A stretch of 64,000 nucleotides of DNA from Bagarius yarrelli (GCA_005784505.1 VCAZ01000070.1:124001-188000), one strand, 5' to 3'; counted from the stretch's first letter, positions 12,411 through 24,576 are shown. Made by a program: numbers and translations. The notes: a model not told the origin generated them from the sequence alone.

Positions 12411-12610
12411 AAACCCATCAAAAGTCTTGCCATAGAAGATTTGTGTAAAACCAGGATAGAAATAATGTTTGCACCTTTATAAAGCGAATCAAGCACAGTA
12501 AACTAGTTGGGAGTATCAGCAATGGGAACTCTGACAAAGGAAAAAAAAGATTAGAAAATAAGTGATTAGTGGAATCTTGCTGATCAAAGATGACAGAATT
12601 TGTACACCAT
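12411..12610. repeat. local duplication, copy A'
   Basis: Second copy of block A, more diverged and shorter (see 11807-12040). Confidence 0.6.
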
Positions 12611-13658
12611 TTGGTATTCAGCATCTTAAACAACCGCTGTTAAAAAGCTCACTGTAAAGAAAAGCATCCCACGTTTGAATTTAAGGTGAATGAACTTTAA
12701 TTGTCAAGTCCACTCCTGTCAGATAAGGTTTCATTTGCTTAATTAGGTCATTAACGTTCCATTTCTGAATTAACTCCATCAAATAATACGGTTCGACTTG
12801 AATAAAAATGTCTTAATTTAGATTAAATGTGACCTTTTTATGTGGTAATGTATAGAAAACCCAACTACTAAACACCCTCAAATGTATATAATTAAACCTT
12901 ATAGAGCATTCGGAGCTGTTACAAAAAGAAAATAGGAATGTTGTACAGCTAGGCAAGAATGATGCTACTAGCGTCCTCCTATATCCTTTCCAAAAGAATG
13001 AGTTTAACAAAAGGATTTCTACTGTGAGAACATTAATAATAACACAATGCCATCACCTCTTGAATTCCGCTAAGAGAAATTAAATTTATCCCACAGTCAT
13101 CTAACCTGCCAGAACCTGTGAAGTAAAACTGTTATGTTAATGAAGCAGTTATAATGCACCACATTACACATTTATACCTGCTGGTTTTATAGTTTAAAAA
13201 TGTCCTACAAAGTCCCTCAGTTTTAGCTGTGAAGTCTATATCCGCTCTCCCTAGCTCTTTTTTTTTAAACTGCAAAGCTACGCTACAGAGAGAGGGCTAG
13301 TGGGCCATTACAACACTATTATTCCCGTCTCTACATCTGCTATATGATCTGTGTCCCTGTAGGACAATACTGTGCACCTTGGACACTTTCTGCTTGAGAG
13401 AAGTGGGTTGAAAAAAAAAAAATATGTCATATTACTGCTATATTTCTGCTCAGAGCAACTTAGACAGAGGTTATCACAAATAGAACACAGCTCACTCGAG
13501 TTTTCCTTAAACACTATCAGCATGTCAGTAGACAGTTATCGCACAAACCAGCCACCGGTTCCACCACAGATGTAATTTGTCAATGATGAAAAATAATTCT
13601 GTTGCATATCACAACCGACAGATGTTACAGATTTTCCTTACCACATAACATGACTAAC
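12611..13658. other. spacer inside the duplicated region; no gene seen
   Basis: Non-coding. Short open frames on both strands (for example 13308-13575) overlap each other and lack family features. Confidence 0.45.
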
Positions 13659-13907
13659 CTGAATACAGGAACTGTTCATATTCTCATTGATGTTTCCAGA
13701 TAACTGAAACTCTTCCATTTCCTGGTGCCTCTTTATACACTAGATTATTGATACGAAGCACCTTGGAATCTGCTAGACTAAATTAGAAGCCGTCTCCTGA
13801 GACTACATGCCACTGGCTTTCTTTTGTAACTTGGCATCCTAATTACAACCTTCAAAATTAATTGAGTTCTTTAGCTTTAAAGCTCTCGGTATAGAAGTTA
13901 GTTTGAT
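13659..13907. repeat. local duplication, copy B'
   Basis: Second copy of block B, 1.6 kb downstream of the first (see 12064-12300). The order along the chromosome is A, B, A', spacer, B', so the two pairs look like one A-B unit duplicated and then separated by about 1 kb of inserted sequence. Confidence 0.8.
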
Positions 13908-13909
13908 TA

Positions 13910-14590
13910 ATCCGTATCTAGCTAAGCAGTTGAGGGTTAGCGGTCGTCGGATTGAAATTTTGATCTTCTGATTAGCTGTCATGAGTCGTACTGTATATGC
14001 ATGATAGGAAAAAAAAAAAATCTGCCAAAAGATTTTAGCAACACAAGCCTGGTTATAATGAATATTAATGATTAAAACATATTGATTCTGCAAAACACAG
14101 AAGGTTTTAGGAGTGAAATCTGTAGTAAGATTTGCATTATTCATAAATTGTTTTTTTTTTCTGGAAACTTACCTTAAAAGAAAAGCAAAGTTACTAAATC
14201 GGCTGACTCATTGAAATGTACATTAATACTGAAGGTATAAAATGCATAATCTTTCCTAGAATGTGGGAGTTTTTCTTATTCATATCCGAGGGTTGCTGAT
14301 TACTTTGCTGTGCTGCTATAACATGAAACCAGCTGGAGTGAATCATCTGAGTCGACCTTTCTTGGGTATAAACTTAGCAAACTCAACTAACACCTGCTGA
14401 ATCTAAAACGCACCATAATTAGAATAAAACTAGATAAATAATTATAACGTTTTTATAAGCGTAAAAATAAGAATAGGATGTTCAAAAAACAAAAATTCAT
14501 ATAATTGTCAATATTAAGTGTAATTGCCAATATAGATGACTGATTTAAATTCTAAATAAAAAAATAATAAATCAAATAAATACCCTGCTT
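13910..14590. other. no gene seen
   Basis: AT-rich, with A-tracts and no recognised element. Confidence 0.45.
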
Positions 14591-14593
14591 GCA

Positions 14594-14775
14594 TTGTGCA
14601 ATACATGTACAGAGCCAAGTTGGTTGTCAGGGCGCAGGGTCAGCTATGATGCAGCGCCCCTGGAGCAGGAAGGGTTAATGGTCTTGCTCCGGACCCAACG
14701 GTGGTTGGCTTGCCGGTGGGGGGCTCGAACCAGTGTTTCTGGTCTTCAGATCACCATCACTGCCCCCAAAAAAAC
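14594..14775 (-). mobile_element. third SINE family (tRNA-headed)
   Basis: On the minus strand: a GGTTCGAGCCCCC B box near 14721-14735, then GGAGCAAGACCATTAACCC, CTCCAGGGGCGCTGCATCAT, AGCTGACCCTGCGCCCTGAC and a GCTCTGTACATGTATTGCAC tail. A second copy sits at 45945-46101. The open frame at 14594-14794 is a repeat product. Confidence 0.8.
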
Positions 14776-16654
14776 CATTAGGCGTAAAAATTAAAACCAC
14801 ATCTTAGTAACGTTGGTCTGTGTTTTGCATGGCTAGTATTAAAACATTTTCAGGATCACGTAAAAGGGTCACAACTATGACAAAACCATAGTGGTATTTT
14901 AGAACAGCCAACAGAGGGGCACATCAACAAACAAGCTCTGGACTTGGGCCAATACAATCATCCAGCAGCTAGCCTGTCTTGCAACAAAACCGTAAATTTG
15001 AAACTTCCCCATCCAAATCCATTATGAACAGAGCGGATACAGAGACCTTGAATCGATATTTCTATCACGCGTTGTCCAAATCTGCAGTATTTCTTTCCAA
15101 TGCTGTCATTGATATAGTTGATGCAATTTGGTACAATTATCAGAACAGGCAACTAGTCCAAACCCCATTGTGGCAATACAGGTCACGGTTTCACATGTTA
15201 TTAATATTACCAAGAGGTCCTAAATATGCTGTTCTAACTCTAAACCTTATCTTATGTTTGTAGGTAGGAAACAAAGTTTGCCCGTCATTAAGATCATACA
15301 GTATGAGTAGGAAACTGCAGGGATTGGATTGTTCCATGCAGATTGGAGATTTATGGCCAATCTCTGATCTCTGTATAACAGCCAGAAATATTGATAATGC
15401 TATATAGTCACTGGGCTAAATTAGTGATTTTACAAGCATAATTAAACACAGATCAATTGATAGTTTTTAGTCACGTGACCACGCAGTGACCTGGCGGGCA
15501 AAACAATTAGCCAACTTGACGGCTTAGACTGCGATCTCCATAGAAACGCAGCACAAGCCGGTCAAATTTTCTTCTGTTACGAATATTTTGATCACCTGTC
15601 GAAAAATGACATAAACACAAACTGCAAGTTTTAGGCACTTGCGATCTATGTACAGCACCCACCATATTTCAGTCATTAAAAACCACCAGGTCTATGCCAA
15701 ATCTTCACTTCTAGATTGAAACAGATTTATAAAAAATGCAAAAATAAAAATTGCATATAATTATACACTGGGCACATTTGATCTTTAAAAGAGGTTACAC
15801 ATATTTCTTTCTCAAATGTCAGGGAGAAATCAATCAAAGGTCAGGCTGCTTGCTTTGAAGACCCATCAAGAATATTTTTATTAGTCGACTCCCGAACAGC
15901 AAATAACAGAATTCCGCGAGCTCTTCATGAACCCGCATCAATTTTTCCTTTGATCCCAGCGCTGACACTGCAGACACACACTCAGCACTGATTAAGCAAG
16001 AATAGCAAAAAGGATCCGATATGTCAACCATGGCTTGAATTAAGGGGAATATGTACTATATGTACATTAATAATTTGTACATTATGTTCACTAATAATGC
16101 TGAGCTATAAAAGGTCTTCTGTCCCTTTAGCTGGTATTAATTCAGACGATTTCTAGATTTATTTGCAGTTATCAGCCTTCTAAACTCCAACAAACCCCTT
16201 TTTTACACTAACTTCTAGAATTCTTCCTTGCCTTGGAATACATGCTGATGCTGAAGGTTAATATACACAGAATAGGCTGATCTTGTTCCATTCATATTGG
16301 ATAGACTGCAGCTTTTATTTAAAAATTAAAAAGATAATGGTTTTATCTGGTTTTTACAATTAACAATAGGGTATTGAGGTAGAGGAAACATTTTTTATTA
16401 ATTAAAGGTTCCCACAAGGATAGTAAGGTATGTGTGTGTTTGTGTATATGATGTAAAGCATATATATTTAATATCATTCATGGTTTCTTCATATCTCTCA
16501 TTAACCATTCATTTCTAAATAAATCTACTCATTCATTCACTTATTCAATAATTCGTGTTTAGTAACTGATTTTCCTTGTTTAAAGGCACAACTGATCTGG
16601 GGTCTTTCTCAAGCTATGGATGTGCTGAATGCTTTTTAAAAAAAATATTAGAGA
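14776..16654. other. no gene seen; part may be regulatory
   Basis: No coding exon supported. 15480-15700 (CACGTGACC, CAGCAC-rich) is more GC-rich than its surroundings but unassigned. 15820-16030 has the balanced texture of a conserved non-coding element. A short GT run is at about 16428-16446. Confidence 0.4.
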
Positions 16655-16822
16655 TGTACAATTATTTACATGTACAGCATTTGGCGGATGCCCTTATCCA
16701 GAGCGATTTACATTTCTTTTTTTTTTTATACAACTGAGCAATTTAGGGTTCAGGGCCTTGCTCAGGGGCCCAACAGTGGTGGCTCGGTGGTCCTGGGAAT
16801 CGAACCCTAGTCTTTCTAGACT
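16655..16822 (-). mobile_element. tRNA-Ser-like SINE, 5' truncated
   Basis: Minus-strand tail (ACAGCATTTGGCGGATGCCC, TATCCAGAGCGATTTACAT), an expanded T-tract, the body (GCCTTGCTCAGGGGCCCAAC) and a B-box complement (GGGAATCGAACCC). The A-box end is missing. Confidence 0.85.
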
Positions 16823-18570
16823 TTCCCCAATAATAAAAAAAAATAAAAATTTCAGGCTGCACAAAAGCAATCTATACTCAGGTCAATATTAAAGTACATA
16901 CACAACATATCCTATTGAGATGTTGTACAATTTTTAAGCACTAGTATTCCCTAGTGTTTAATTAGGACAAAATGTATGGGATAATGTTTAGGCTATGCAA
17001 TTTTTATGTCTGCAAACTTTTAATGGTTTTGCTATAACTATGTATTGATTCCATGTCAAAAATAAATTGTTTATATTTATGCCAGAATATCAATTATGCA
17101 GATTTCAGGATACACAAACAACGACACGGTTGCTGGAGTGCTCTGGTGTGGTTTCATCTTGTTTCCGCTTGCTTTCCACTCGAGCCATCTTGGCTTTCAC
17201 CGTGTGCTGTCAAATGCAGCAGAGAGAAGGACAGAAACCATTTCCTCTGTGATTAAAAGTTGACCTAGCCCTGTCGAAGGCTTTCCTAATATTCACTTTT
17301 TAGTGTCACTAACAATGACCTACGAATCAAGTTGTCACAAATTACTCAGTGATTACTCATCTGGCATATTTGAAAACAGTTCACAAGGTTACAGCTTTGT
17401 GTTTCTAGGCTTTAAAATGAAGACAATTTGGCAGCTGTTGTGGATTCAAAGGATCACTAGGGACTTCGGTGATGTAAAGAAGGTTGCCAGATCTATTACT
17501 TGACCAGATGGGGTGGGAATCTGGATGCAAAAAGGGAACAAGAGACCTCACATTGCTGTTTGATTAAAATAAAAATGAAAAGAGGAAAAGAATTATTATG
17601 TTCTACCTATAACATGTTTTGGATATAAACATATAATCATTAGAATTAAGGAACACCTATTATTACAGATTAAACAGTATTATAACAATAGGAAAAATGA
17701 GCCAACAGGCAGAAAACTCTTCTGAAAAGGTCAGTTCATTCTGGGTCTGTTTCATAGATGGCTGATTTTAAACACGGCTGATTTTTCAAACGTATAAATA
17801 AAAAAAATTTTAAAAAAGACTTAAAATGATGGGCAAAAACATGAAAAAAAACATTGACATTCAGGCTGAGGTCATTTGTTAAAAGTCAAGACAACCATTA
17901 TGCATACAGCAGTTCATAGCATTGTATCTGTAGGCAAAAACCAATTCATTAAACTGATGGATTGATCTTTATCTCCTGACCTTCTATTTATCTTACAGAA
18001 TTGCAGGTTTAATCAAGCTTTCCTTGTTATATTTCATATGTCTGTCTATTTTATCAACAAAAGTTCTACAGTGTTCTGTTAGCCAATAAAATAAACAGGT
18101 AATGCCACAGCTTTAAATATACAGAAGGATGCAGGAATATGCAGGTATCCATACATGTCTGCTTCTATTATGCACCCTAGGTGCGCACTAAATCTTAAAG
18201 AAACCTCGCGACACTTTTAAAGCCTGTCAATCATACTGCTTTTATTACCGGATGAAAATGGGCCTGTGGATGAACTATGCACTTGGTACGTACCGAGATT
18301 CAAACCGTAAACCAGATGTGAGTATAGACTGAATAAATTCATACTGTAATGCCAACACACTTTAAAATAAAATGTAAATCAGTATATAAATTCACCAGAA
18401 TTATAGCACAGTACTGTATATTTCTTTCTATTGCAGCAGTGCTAAAAAAAACTTTACTTCTGTTTGAGTAGCTTTACACAGAATTAAATTGGCTAAAAAT
18501 AACAGCTTTAATTTTTTATTACTTATAAACAATTGGGGGAAAAATAGTTTTTACTTAATTGTAAAAATAC
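16823..18570. other. no gene seen
   Basis: Non-coding. 17090-17500 has complex, balanced sequence and several overlapping short frames without splice structure or family motifs; regulatory DNA is possible. Confidence 0.4.
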
Positions 18571-18664
18571 ATTTACAGTATTTGGCAGATGCCCTAGACA
18601 GAGCCACTTAAGGGTCTTGCTCGTGGACCCAGGAGTGGTAAATTGGTGGTTCTGGGAATTGAAC
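18571..18664 (-). mobile_element. tRNA-Ser-like SINE fragment
   Basis: Tail (TTTACAGTATTTGGCAGATG) and body (GGTCTTGCTCGTGGACCCAG, GGTTCTGGGAATTGAAC) with internal deletions; no head. Confidence 0.75.
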
Positions 18665-19017
18665 TTTTTTTTTTTGGAACTTTTATCACACTTTTATTAA
18701 AAAAAAATCAGTGTCAGTTCAAAGTATAATAATTATAGCATGCTGTTTAATATCTCATCAACTTAAATTGAGTGAAAATAAGTGATGCTGTTAATCAGTT
18801 TATGGCCTTTCTTATGTAATAGGCTTTAAAGGTAATAATATTAAATAGCACTGTATACCTTTAATTATTTCATATATAAACAAAAAATATAGCATTGTTA
18901 AATTGCTGTGATATGAAACATCATAGAATAATCCTCCATTTTTTCCTTGTCAAGGTAACACTCATGATGAAGTCTGAAATTGTTTTGAGAGTTGACCAGC
19001 TTATCTGTGGCATGGCC

Positions 19018-19735
19018 AGTGTTGGAGAGTAACTAGTAACATGTAACAGCATTGTGCAATTTAATTACAAAATAAATGTTACAGTAATTTGTCACTGTTA
19101 TTTAATATGTAATTAAATAACAGTTACTTATAAAAATGTTAAAGATTACAAACGTACAGGGTTACATCTGAGTGTTTTTCTCAAAAACCTAGGATATGTA
19201 GAATATTAATTGGTTGTTGATTTACCTGTTTTTGATGTGCACATGCTTTTTGCTAATGCCGTTTATTAAAGCGGTGCTATTCTGCTGCTTTTGATTGGTT
19301 CTCTGGTTCAAATTTGCAGCGCACCACGTCATTAAATACATTAATTCAGCTTGCCTTTAAAAGCTACTCCAGCCTGCCTGAGCGTATAGTACATCACATC
19401 CTGCCTGGTATAAATGGGGAAGTTGTAGCACAGTGGTTAAGGCATGAAACTGGTAGATCGGGGTTTAATTCCCAGCCCCACCATGTTACCACTGTTGGGC
19501 CTCTGAGCAAGGCCCTTAACCCGCAATTGCTCAGTTGTATAAAATAAATAAATGTAAGTCGCTCTGGATAAGGACGTCTGCCAAATGCTGTAAATGTTTA
19601 AAATATCTGTTAGAAACTTAAAAGTAAACAAATAAAAAAAAATTACTTTACTTTTATAAATTAATTGCAAGGTTAAACTACTTGTTACATTTTAAATACT
19701 GAAAATTGGAACCTATTACATTGCCAAAATACCCA
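19018..19735. mobile_element. DNA-transposon-like repeat split by a SINE
   Basis: One end reads AGTGTTGGAGAGTAACTAGT with many GTTACA / TAATTAC words, the other ACTTGTTACA...ATTACATTGCCAAAAT. I recognise the AGTGTTGGGGAGTAAC-type start as a frequent teleost hAT-like repeat. The SINE at 19417-19597 interrupts it. A related terminal piece occurs at about 33706-33785. Confidence 0.5.
19417..19597 (+). mobile_element. tRNA-Ser-like SINE, near full length
   Basis: A box (TAGCACAGTGGTTAAGGC), B box (GGGTTTAATTCCC type), body (GGGCCTCTGAGCAAGGCCC) and the full L2-like tail (GTCGCTCTGGATAAGG, GCCAAATGCTGTAAATG). Overlapping frames on both strands (19314-19670) are repeat products. Confidence 0.9.
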
Positions 19736-19739
19736 TCCT

Positions 19740-20640
19740 ATGATCTCAGTACTCAGCAGTTTATTCCTCCGGTCTTCCTTTCAACTCAAGCTCCCCGTGG
19801 AGGTTCTACTCTGATTCAGGGATGGACTGAAGCCATCACAAGAGCTGAATAGGTCTATCATCAGACGTCTGAGCCTGACAGTGAATTCCCTCTGATTAAA
19901 CTCACCTGGGCTCAGTGTCAAGCTATTAGCTTCTGTCCAGATGGATTAGGTGGTGGTGATTTGTTGGCTGTATTTCTCTTTTACATTACACCAGAGTGTC
20001 ATTTCCTCCAATAAAGCTCCCTCTCTGTCCTTCTCTGTTCAGTGGCTCCTCACCGTATTTCACAGAAGATGGCAAAATGGATTTGGACAGCCTGAATGGG
20101 GCCATAGACATTTATTTAGTTTGTTGTGTTGTTTTTTTAATTAATAAAAAAAACATTTTCTGTTTAGCATTTCTTTTTTTCATTATAAACATGCTAGTGA
20201 CGGCCATTAAAAGCAGTCACTTGTTCTTCGATGATGTATTTGAAAAAGGAGGTGTATCCATGCTCATAAGCATAATTGTGAATGTGGTCAGGAGTACAGA
20301 ATGACTCGTTCTTTTCAGTAATGCCGCCGCACATCATAAATGTGATGGCAGGGTAGCGGGGTAATTGGGTGTCTGATGATCTGAAAAGGGAGCCATTGAT
20401 ATGCTCCATAAAGCAATCACTCACTATTTCTCCTATTCTTTCTGTTTCTTTCTCTCTCCTTCCCACTGTTCCGTGTTGCAATTGTGTCCTGTATCCAGCT
20501 GTTATGGTATCAGTAGAAGCAGCTAATTAGTTTGACAGCAGTTTGATTTGATGTTAGTAATTACACAGGGACTATCCAGTATACTGCAGGTACCATATCT
20601 GCTGATGACGTGCATTAATAATGACGCTGTTAGGTAAAGT
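19740..20640. promoter_or_regulatory. candidate conserved non-coding block
   Basis: Repeat-free, balanced sequence, notably 20200-20420 (GATGATGTATTTGAAAAAGG, ATCATAAATGTGATGGCAGG, TCTGATGATCTGAAAAGG). The open frames at 19996-20304 (+) and 20194-20481 (-) overlap in antiphase and lack family motifs or splice sites. Enhancer-like DNA is the better guess; confidence is low. Confidence 0.25.
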
Positions 20641-21170
20641 TTGGAGGTGTATGCTGACATCATGCCATCTGTTTTTGTTTTACATACAGTATTTATTTGA
20701 AGGAACTTTGCTTGTTGTTACATAATTGATGCCGTTTTATTTTATTCAGCATGATGATAAATAATTTATCACTTGTAAGATGGACACCAGCTGTAGGTCC
20801 ACCAGGAAACAGTTTGCAATGAATTGGTGGAAATCTTTATCAAAATAAAATGTTTTTAGGATACTATATTTTTTTTAGGATAATAATGTGACTACAATTA
20901 TGCTCAACTGGCACTTAACATAACAAAATGAAATATATAACAAATAAATGTTTAAAAGACTTCTTTTATTTTAGTTTAAAAGACTCCTTTATATTGCATG
21001 CATTGGAATGAAGTACTAATAATTTTTATTTGTATATTTTTGAGTATCTGTGATTTATTGATATATGACTTATTTCTACTGGCAAGTTTCTGTTATTACA
21101 GTCACAGACAGAGTTTTGTAGCTCAGTATACTTTGGGTTTCTCAAATAATACTGATTTAATATTAATTAA
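20641..21170. other. no gene seen
   Basis: AT-rich non-coding sequence. Confidence 0.45.
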
Positions 21171-21174
21171 GGTA

Positions 21175-21756
21175 CTGCAACTCGCCCCTGGCAGACCTAC
21201 CTCTGAGTGCAATTCGCCCTCTGCAGATGATTCAGAATGCGCTGCACATGTTGTTTTCAACCAGTTTTCACACACCATTCCACTTCTGCGCTCCCTCCAT
21301 TGGCTCACAGTAGCTGCACGCATCAGATTCAAAACACTGATGCTTGCCTACAAAGCCAAAAACGGAGCAGCACCCTCCTACCTCCAAGCACTCATCACTG
21401 CTAGTATAGCACCACACTTTCTCAGATCCACTATCTCCTAGGACACAAGGTAGGTCTGCCTCAAGACTTTTCTCTGTTCTGGCATCAAAATGGTGGAATA
21501 AATTTGCCATCAATGTCAGAACAGCAGAGTCACTGGCAGTCTTCAAGAGACGTTTGAAAACCCACCTCTTTCTTATATACCTTGCTCTTGACATTAAAAA
21601 ACATCCCATGCTACTCTTTTAACAATTTTTGTTGTTGTTGTTACACTGATCTGTGATCTACTGTACCAATATTGAGCTGTTTAATGATGTGACTCAAAGC
21701 ATTTTTGTACGTCGCTCTGGACAAGAGCATCTGCTAAATGCTGTAAATGAAAATGT
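21175..21756 (+). pseudogene. L2-like LINE, 3' end of reverse transcriptase ORF plus tail (decayed)
   Basis: The frame reads HTIPLLRSLHWLTVAARIRF, then KTLMLAYKAKNGAAPSYLQA and LITASIAP..LRST, the typical C-terminal region of the L2/CR1-like reverse transcriptase in fish. After the stop near 21439 the similarity continues through frameshifts (KTFLCSGIKMVE, AVFKRR-like, KTHLF-like). The element ends in GTCGCTCTGGACAAGAGCAT and CTGCTAAATGCTGTAAATG. Everything 5' of this is absent, as in most truncated LINE copies. The tail is almost the same as that of the tRNA-Ser-like SINEs in this window. Confidence 0.85.
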
Positions 21757-21764
21757 AATCAGTA

Positions 21765-22559
21765 ATTGGTAAATCTGACAGAAATTGGACCATCACACTT
21801 ATTTGTGCTCTTTTAGACCAGGTGAGTATCCTTGCTTTGCGCATTGTCATGCTGAAACATTTTTGGGCCCCTAAAGCCACATTACGTTTACATTAAGAGA
21901 AAGAACCCGCGTCCAGCATACCTGTCTATGCATTTCATATCACAGTCTGATTTACCTTAGCTGGATGCTCGCCTTTGTGCTTCTTGGTTGCTTCCGCCAA
22001 CCCATGTGACATACCGTGCTTGTGACGTGTCGCTTTCTGATTAGTAATCACCCATATCGATTAGATGCAGAGTCTCCTTCCTTTAGGAAACAAATGTAAC
22101 ATAAGTAACCTTAGAGACACCATCTTGTTTAACAGTAGCTAGCAGCAAACAAAAACTATTTTTAGTGGTAATTTTGCTCATGACATGCCTCAAAAAGTTT
22201 CCCTTCTGGCTGTTCTGTCCAAATGGCTGGTTTCGATATTTTCCCCTGTGGTTCGAAGATGTCCCCTACTTGCTGATTTAAAGCTTATAACAGTACTTCC
22301 CGTGTAAGTGTCTGTAATCTTCTGATGTTGCCAAACGTTTATCAGAGGAAACAATTGATGGCAATGGTCATTAAATCAGCTGTCGGTGAACTTTTAAGAC
22401 TAGCGATCAAATTTTATCGTAGGATTATAGGAATTTGTTAGGATTTTAAAATTTGTCTTAGATGAACGAAACATGGCCAGTATCACACAGTGTAAACCCG
22501 CTTTAGTTCCAGTAAATGTAAACTGTAATGACATTGCAAGACAATGATTCAAGTCAGAG
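21765..22559. other. no gene seen
   Basis: Non-coding; no named repeat. The short frame at 22400-22654 has no family feature. Confidence 0.4.
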
Positions 22560-22930
22560 GTGTCTATTCTTACAGGAAATGCTGTCATCCCCGAACTGTT
22601 ACCTGACAGTGAGAAGTGCTCAGTTGTATAAAATATCTTTATTTTCAGAGACATTTAGAATTTTTCTTTCACAGAAATTTCACTTTTCTAGCATGACAAT
22701 GCCCCTGTGAATTAAGCCCCTGAGTTCTATGAAAACATTGTGTTAAAGTTGAAGCAGAAAAACTTGAGTCTCCTCACAAAGCTCAGATCTCAAACCCACT
22801 GACCCTTTTGGATGAACTGTAATATGACACCGCAGATCTTCTAACTGAACATTGTGTCTGATCTTAATGAGTATTTTTTATGCTCTGCTCCACAAGCTAG
22901 AGAAACATCTCCAGAAGTGTGAAGATTAAT
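22560..22930 (+). pseudogene. Tc1/mariner-like relic
   Basis: TAGCATGACAATGCCCCTGTG, TGAGTTCTATGAAAACATTG, ACCCACTGACCCTTTTGGAT and GAACTGTAATATGACACCGC follow in order. This is the same line-up as an 'agcatgacaatgcccctgtg ... gagctccatgaag ... ccttttggatgaactgga' DNA element I recognise as widespread in teleosts. It corresponds to the catalytic-domain part of a transposase; the frame is broken and both termini are lost. Related pieces are at 40430-40665 (-) and 61620-61830 (+). Confidence 0.6.
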
Positions 22931-23071
22931 ATAGAAAGAAGATTAAAGACTGAATTAAAGTTATACTAAATAATTTAATTATAGGTATAAAATGTTTAGG
23001 CTGTCCAGGCTGTCATCTACATTTTCAAATGAAGTTTAGTCTAATTAGATTGTAACTGAAAAAGAATTCGA

Positions 23072-23242
23072 GGGAAGGATGTGGTAGCGCAGCGATTAAG
23101 TTGTTGGACTGCTAATTGGAAACCGTGTTTAATTTCACCCACAAGTTACCACTTCTGGGCCCCTGAGCAAGGTCGTAACCCCCAATTGCTAAAAATGTAA
23201 TTCGCTCTGGATAATGGCGTCGCCAATGCTGCAAATGTAAAT
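23072..23242 (+). mobile_element. tRNA-Ser-like SINE
   Basis: GTAGCGCAGCGATTAAG A box, retained anticodon-loop-like GGACTGCTAATTGG, degenerate B box, body and a shortened tail (CGCTCTGGATAATGGCGTCG). Confidence 0.88.
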
Positions 23243-23404
23243 GATTTCCCCCTATAACGCCTACTGTTTGGTAAAGAAGGGATAAGTGAGAGGGACACAA
23301 CTGAGTCTTAGATGGTACATTTGTCAATAGATTAAGTGCCAATCCATCGTGTAAGTTTTGGTTTCATTGCTTGGTGCATACATGAAACAACAATTGCCTA
23401 CCTA

Positions 23405-23650
23405 GCTACTGCTAAGAAAGGCATCACTACAAGCTTTTACCCCACATTCTCACTTTCAAAAGGTTTTACCAATGCTTACACGATAGCATTACCGAATTAC
23501 AGCTAAAACAATACATATTTCATTCAACTCTGCTAAAAGGTCAATAGTGCATTTTTTCCTGTTCAAATTTGCATAACAATAAAACAACAACAAGCAGCTA
23601 AAGCTGACATTTAAAGACCGAGGTGAGCTATTAGACAACGATGTCTCGCT
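23405..23650 (+). repeat. large inverted duplication, left arm
   Basis: Pairs with the reverse complement of 24353-24576 over its whole length: GCTACTGCTAAG, GCATCACTACAAGC, GAATTACAGCTAAAACAAT, AAAGGTCAATAGTGCATTT, CAAATTTGCATAA, AAGCAGCTAAAGCTGACAT, and GCTATTAGACAACGATGTCT all recur in mirror order. Identity is roughly 75-80%. No TIR-like termini or target duplication were recognised. Confidence 0.8.
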
Positions 23651-24352
23651 GGCTTTTAACATAAGCAAGCCTGTTTCCTCTGTGTCGTTATAATAAATGC
23701 TGGATAAATTAGCACTCTGTTAAAATTACTTATGTTGTTCTGTTTTAAATCGACTGGCCCACTTATTTTTTATGCTATGCTATTTATCGCCTTCCATGGC
23801 ACATTCATCATGGATGACCGTGGTCCCCCTAATCTTGCCAGTAATTAAACCTCTGCTTTAATGAGTGAGGCTGGAGACCACCCCTTCCCCTACTACTCCA
23901 ACTCACACACATCCACACCAGCAAACGAATTCAGACCCAGAGATGGGCAGTGTTTTGGAAGGGAGGTTACAATCAACAGTGTCTATATCATTAGCCTTTT
24001 CTTTTCCCTGAGGCCCAAAAATAACTTTCCCCTTTTCTCCCTGTCTCTCTCTCTGTGCCCGCATCTGCAGATACTCGGGTAAATGAAGACATACGTCCCC
24101 CAGGTTCTCTCGCCTGCTCAAGGTACCTCCACTGTCACCATGCATTTACTAATGTTAGCCTGCAGCTCTTCTCACATATAATATACCATGAAAGCAATGC
24201 CTGTATACAGCCAACCAAAATGAATGAATAAATAAATAAATAAACAAACAAAACAATTCAGTCATTTTGATAAGTGAATCTATAAAAGGAGGATTAATCT
24301 TCTGGGTCATATACAGTTTCTCATTTTTGCTTCTACCGCATCACTTGATGAC
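23651..24352. other. spacer between the inverted arms; possible regulatory DNA
   Basis: About 700 bp, repeat-poor and balanced. It holds a short C/T-rich run at 24003-24060 and an ATGAATGAATAAATA tract at 24222-24245. Two opposing short frames (23861-24145) lack features. Confidence 0.35.
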
Positions 24353-24576
24353 AGACATTGTCGTCTAATAGCAAGACATTGTCGGCTAATAGATCCCTCG
24401 GTCCTTACATGTCAGCTTTAGCTGCTTGTTGTTTTATTTTATTTATGCAAATTTGAAATGCACTATTGACCTTTTTTACCAGAGTTAATAAATAATTGTT
24501 TTAGCTGTAATTCAGCAATACTGAATCGTGAGAAAGTGTGGTATAAGCTCGTAGTGACGCCGTACTTAGCAGTAGC
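24353..24576 (-). repeat. large inverted duplication, right arm
   Basis: Reverse-complement partner of 23405-23650. It carries an extra tandem copy of the AGACATTGTCG-CTAATAG word (24353-24393) that occurs only once in the left arm. Confidence 0.8.

Noticed and set aside
13308..13575. Overlapping frames of 71 and 67 residues
   Set aside because: Opposite strands, A/T-run driven, without family similarity.
20194..20481. 95-residue minus-strand frame overlapping a 102-residue plus-strand frame
   Set aside because: Antiphase overlap and lack of motifs or splice context; more likely non-coding.
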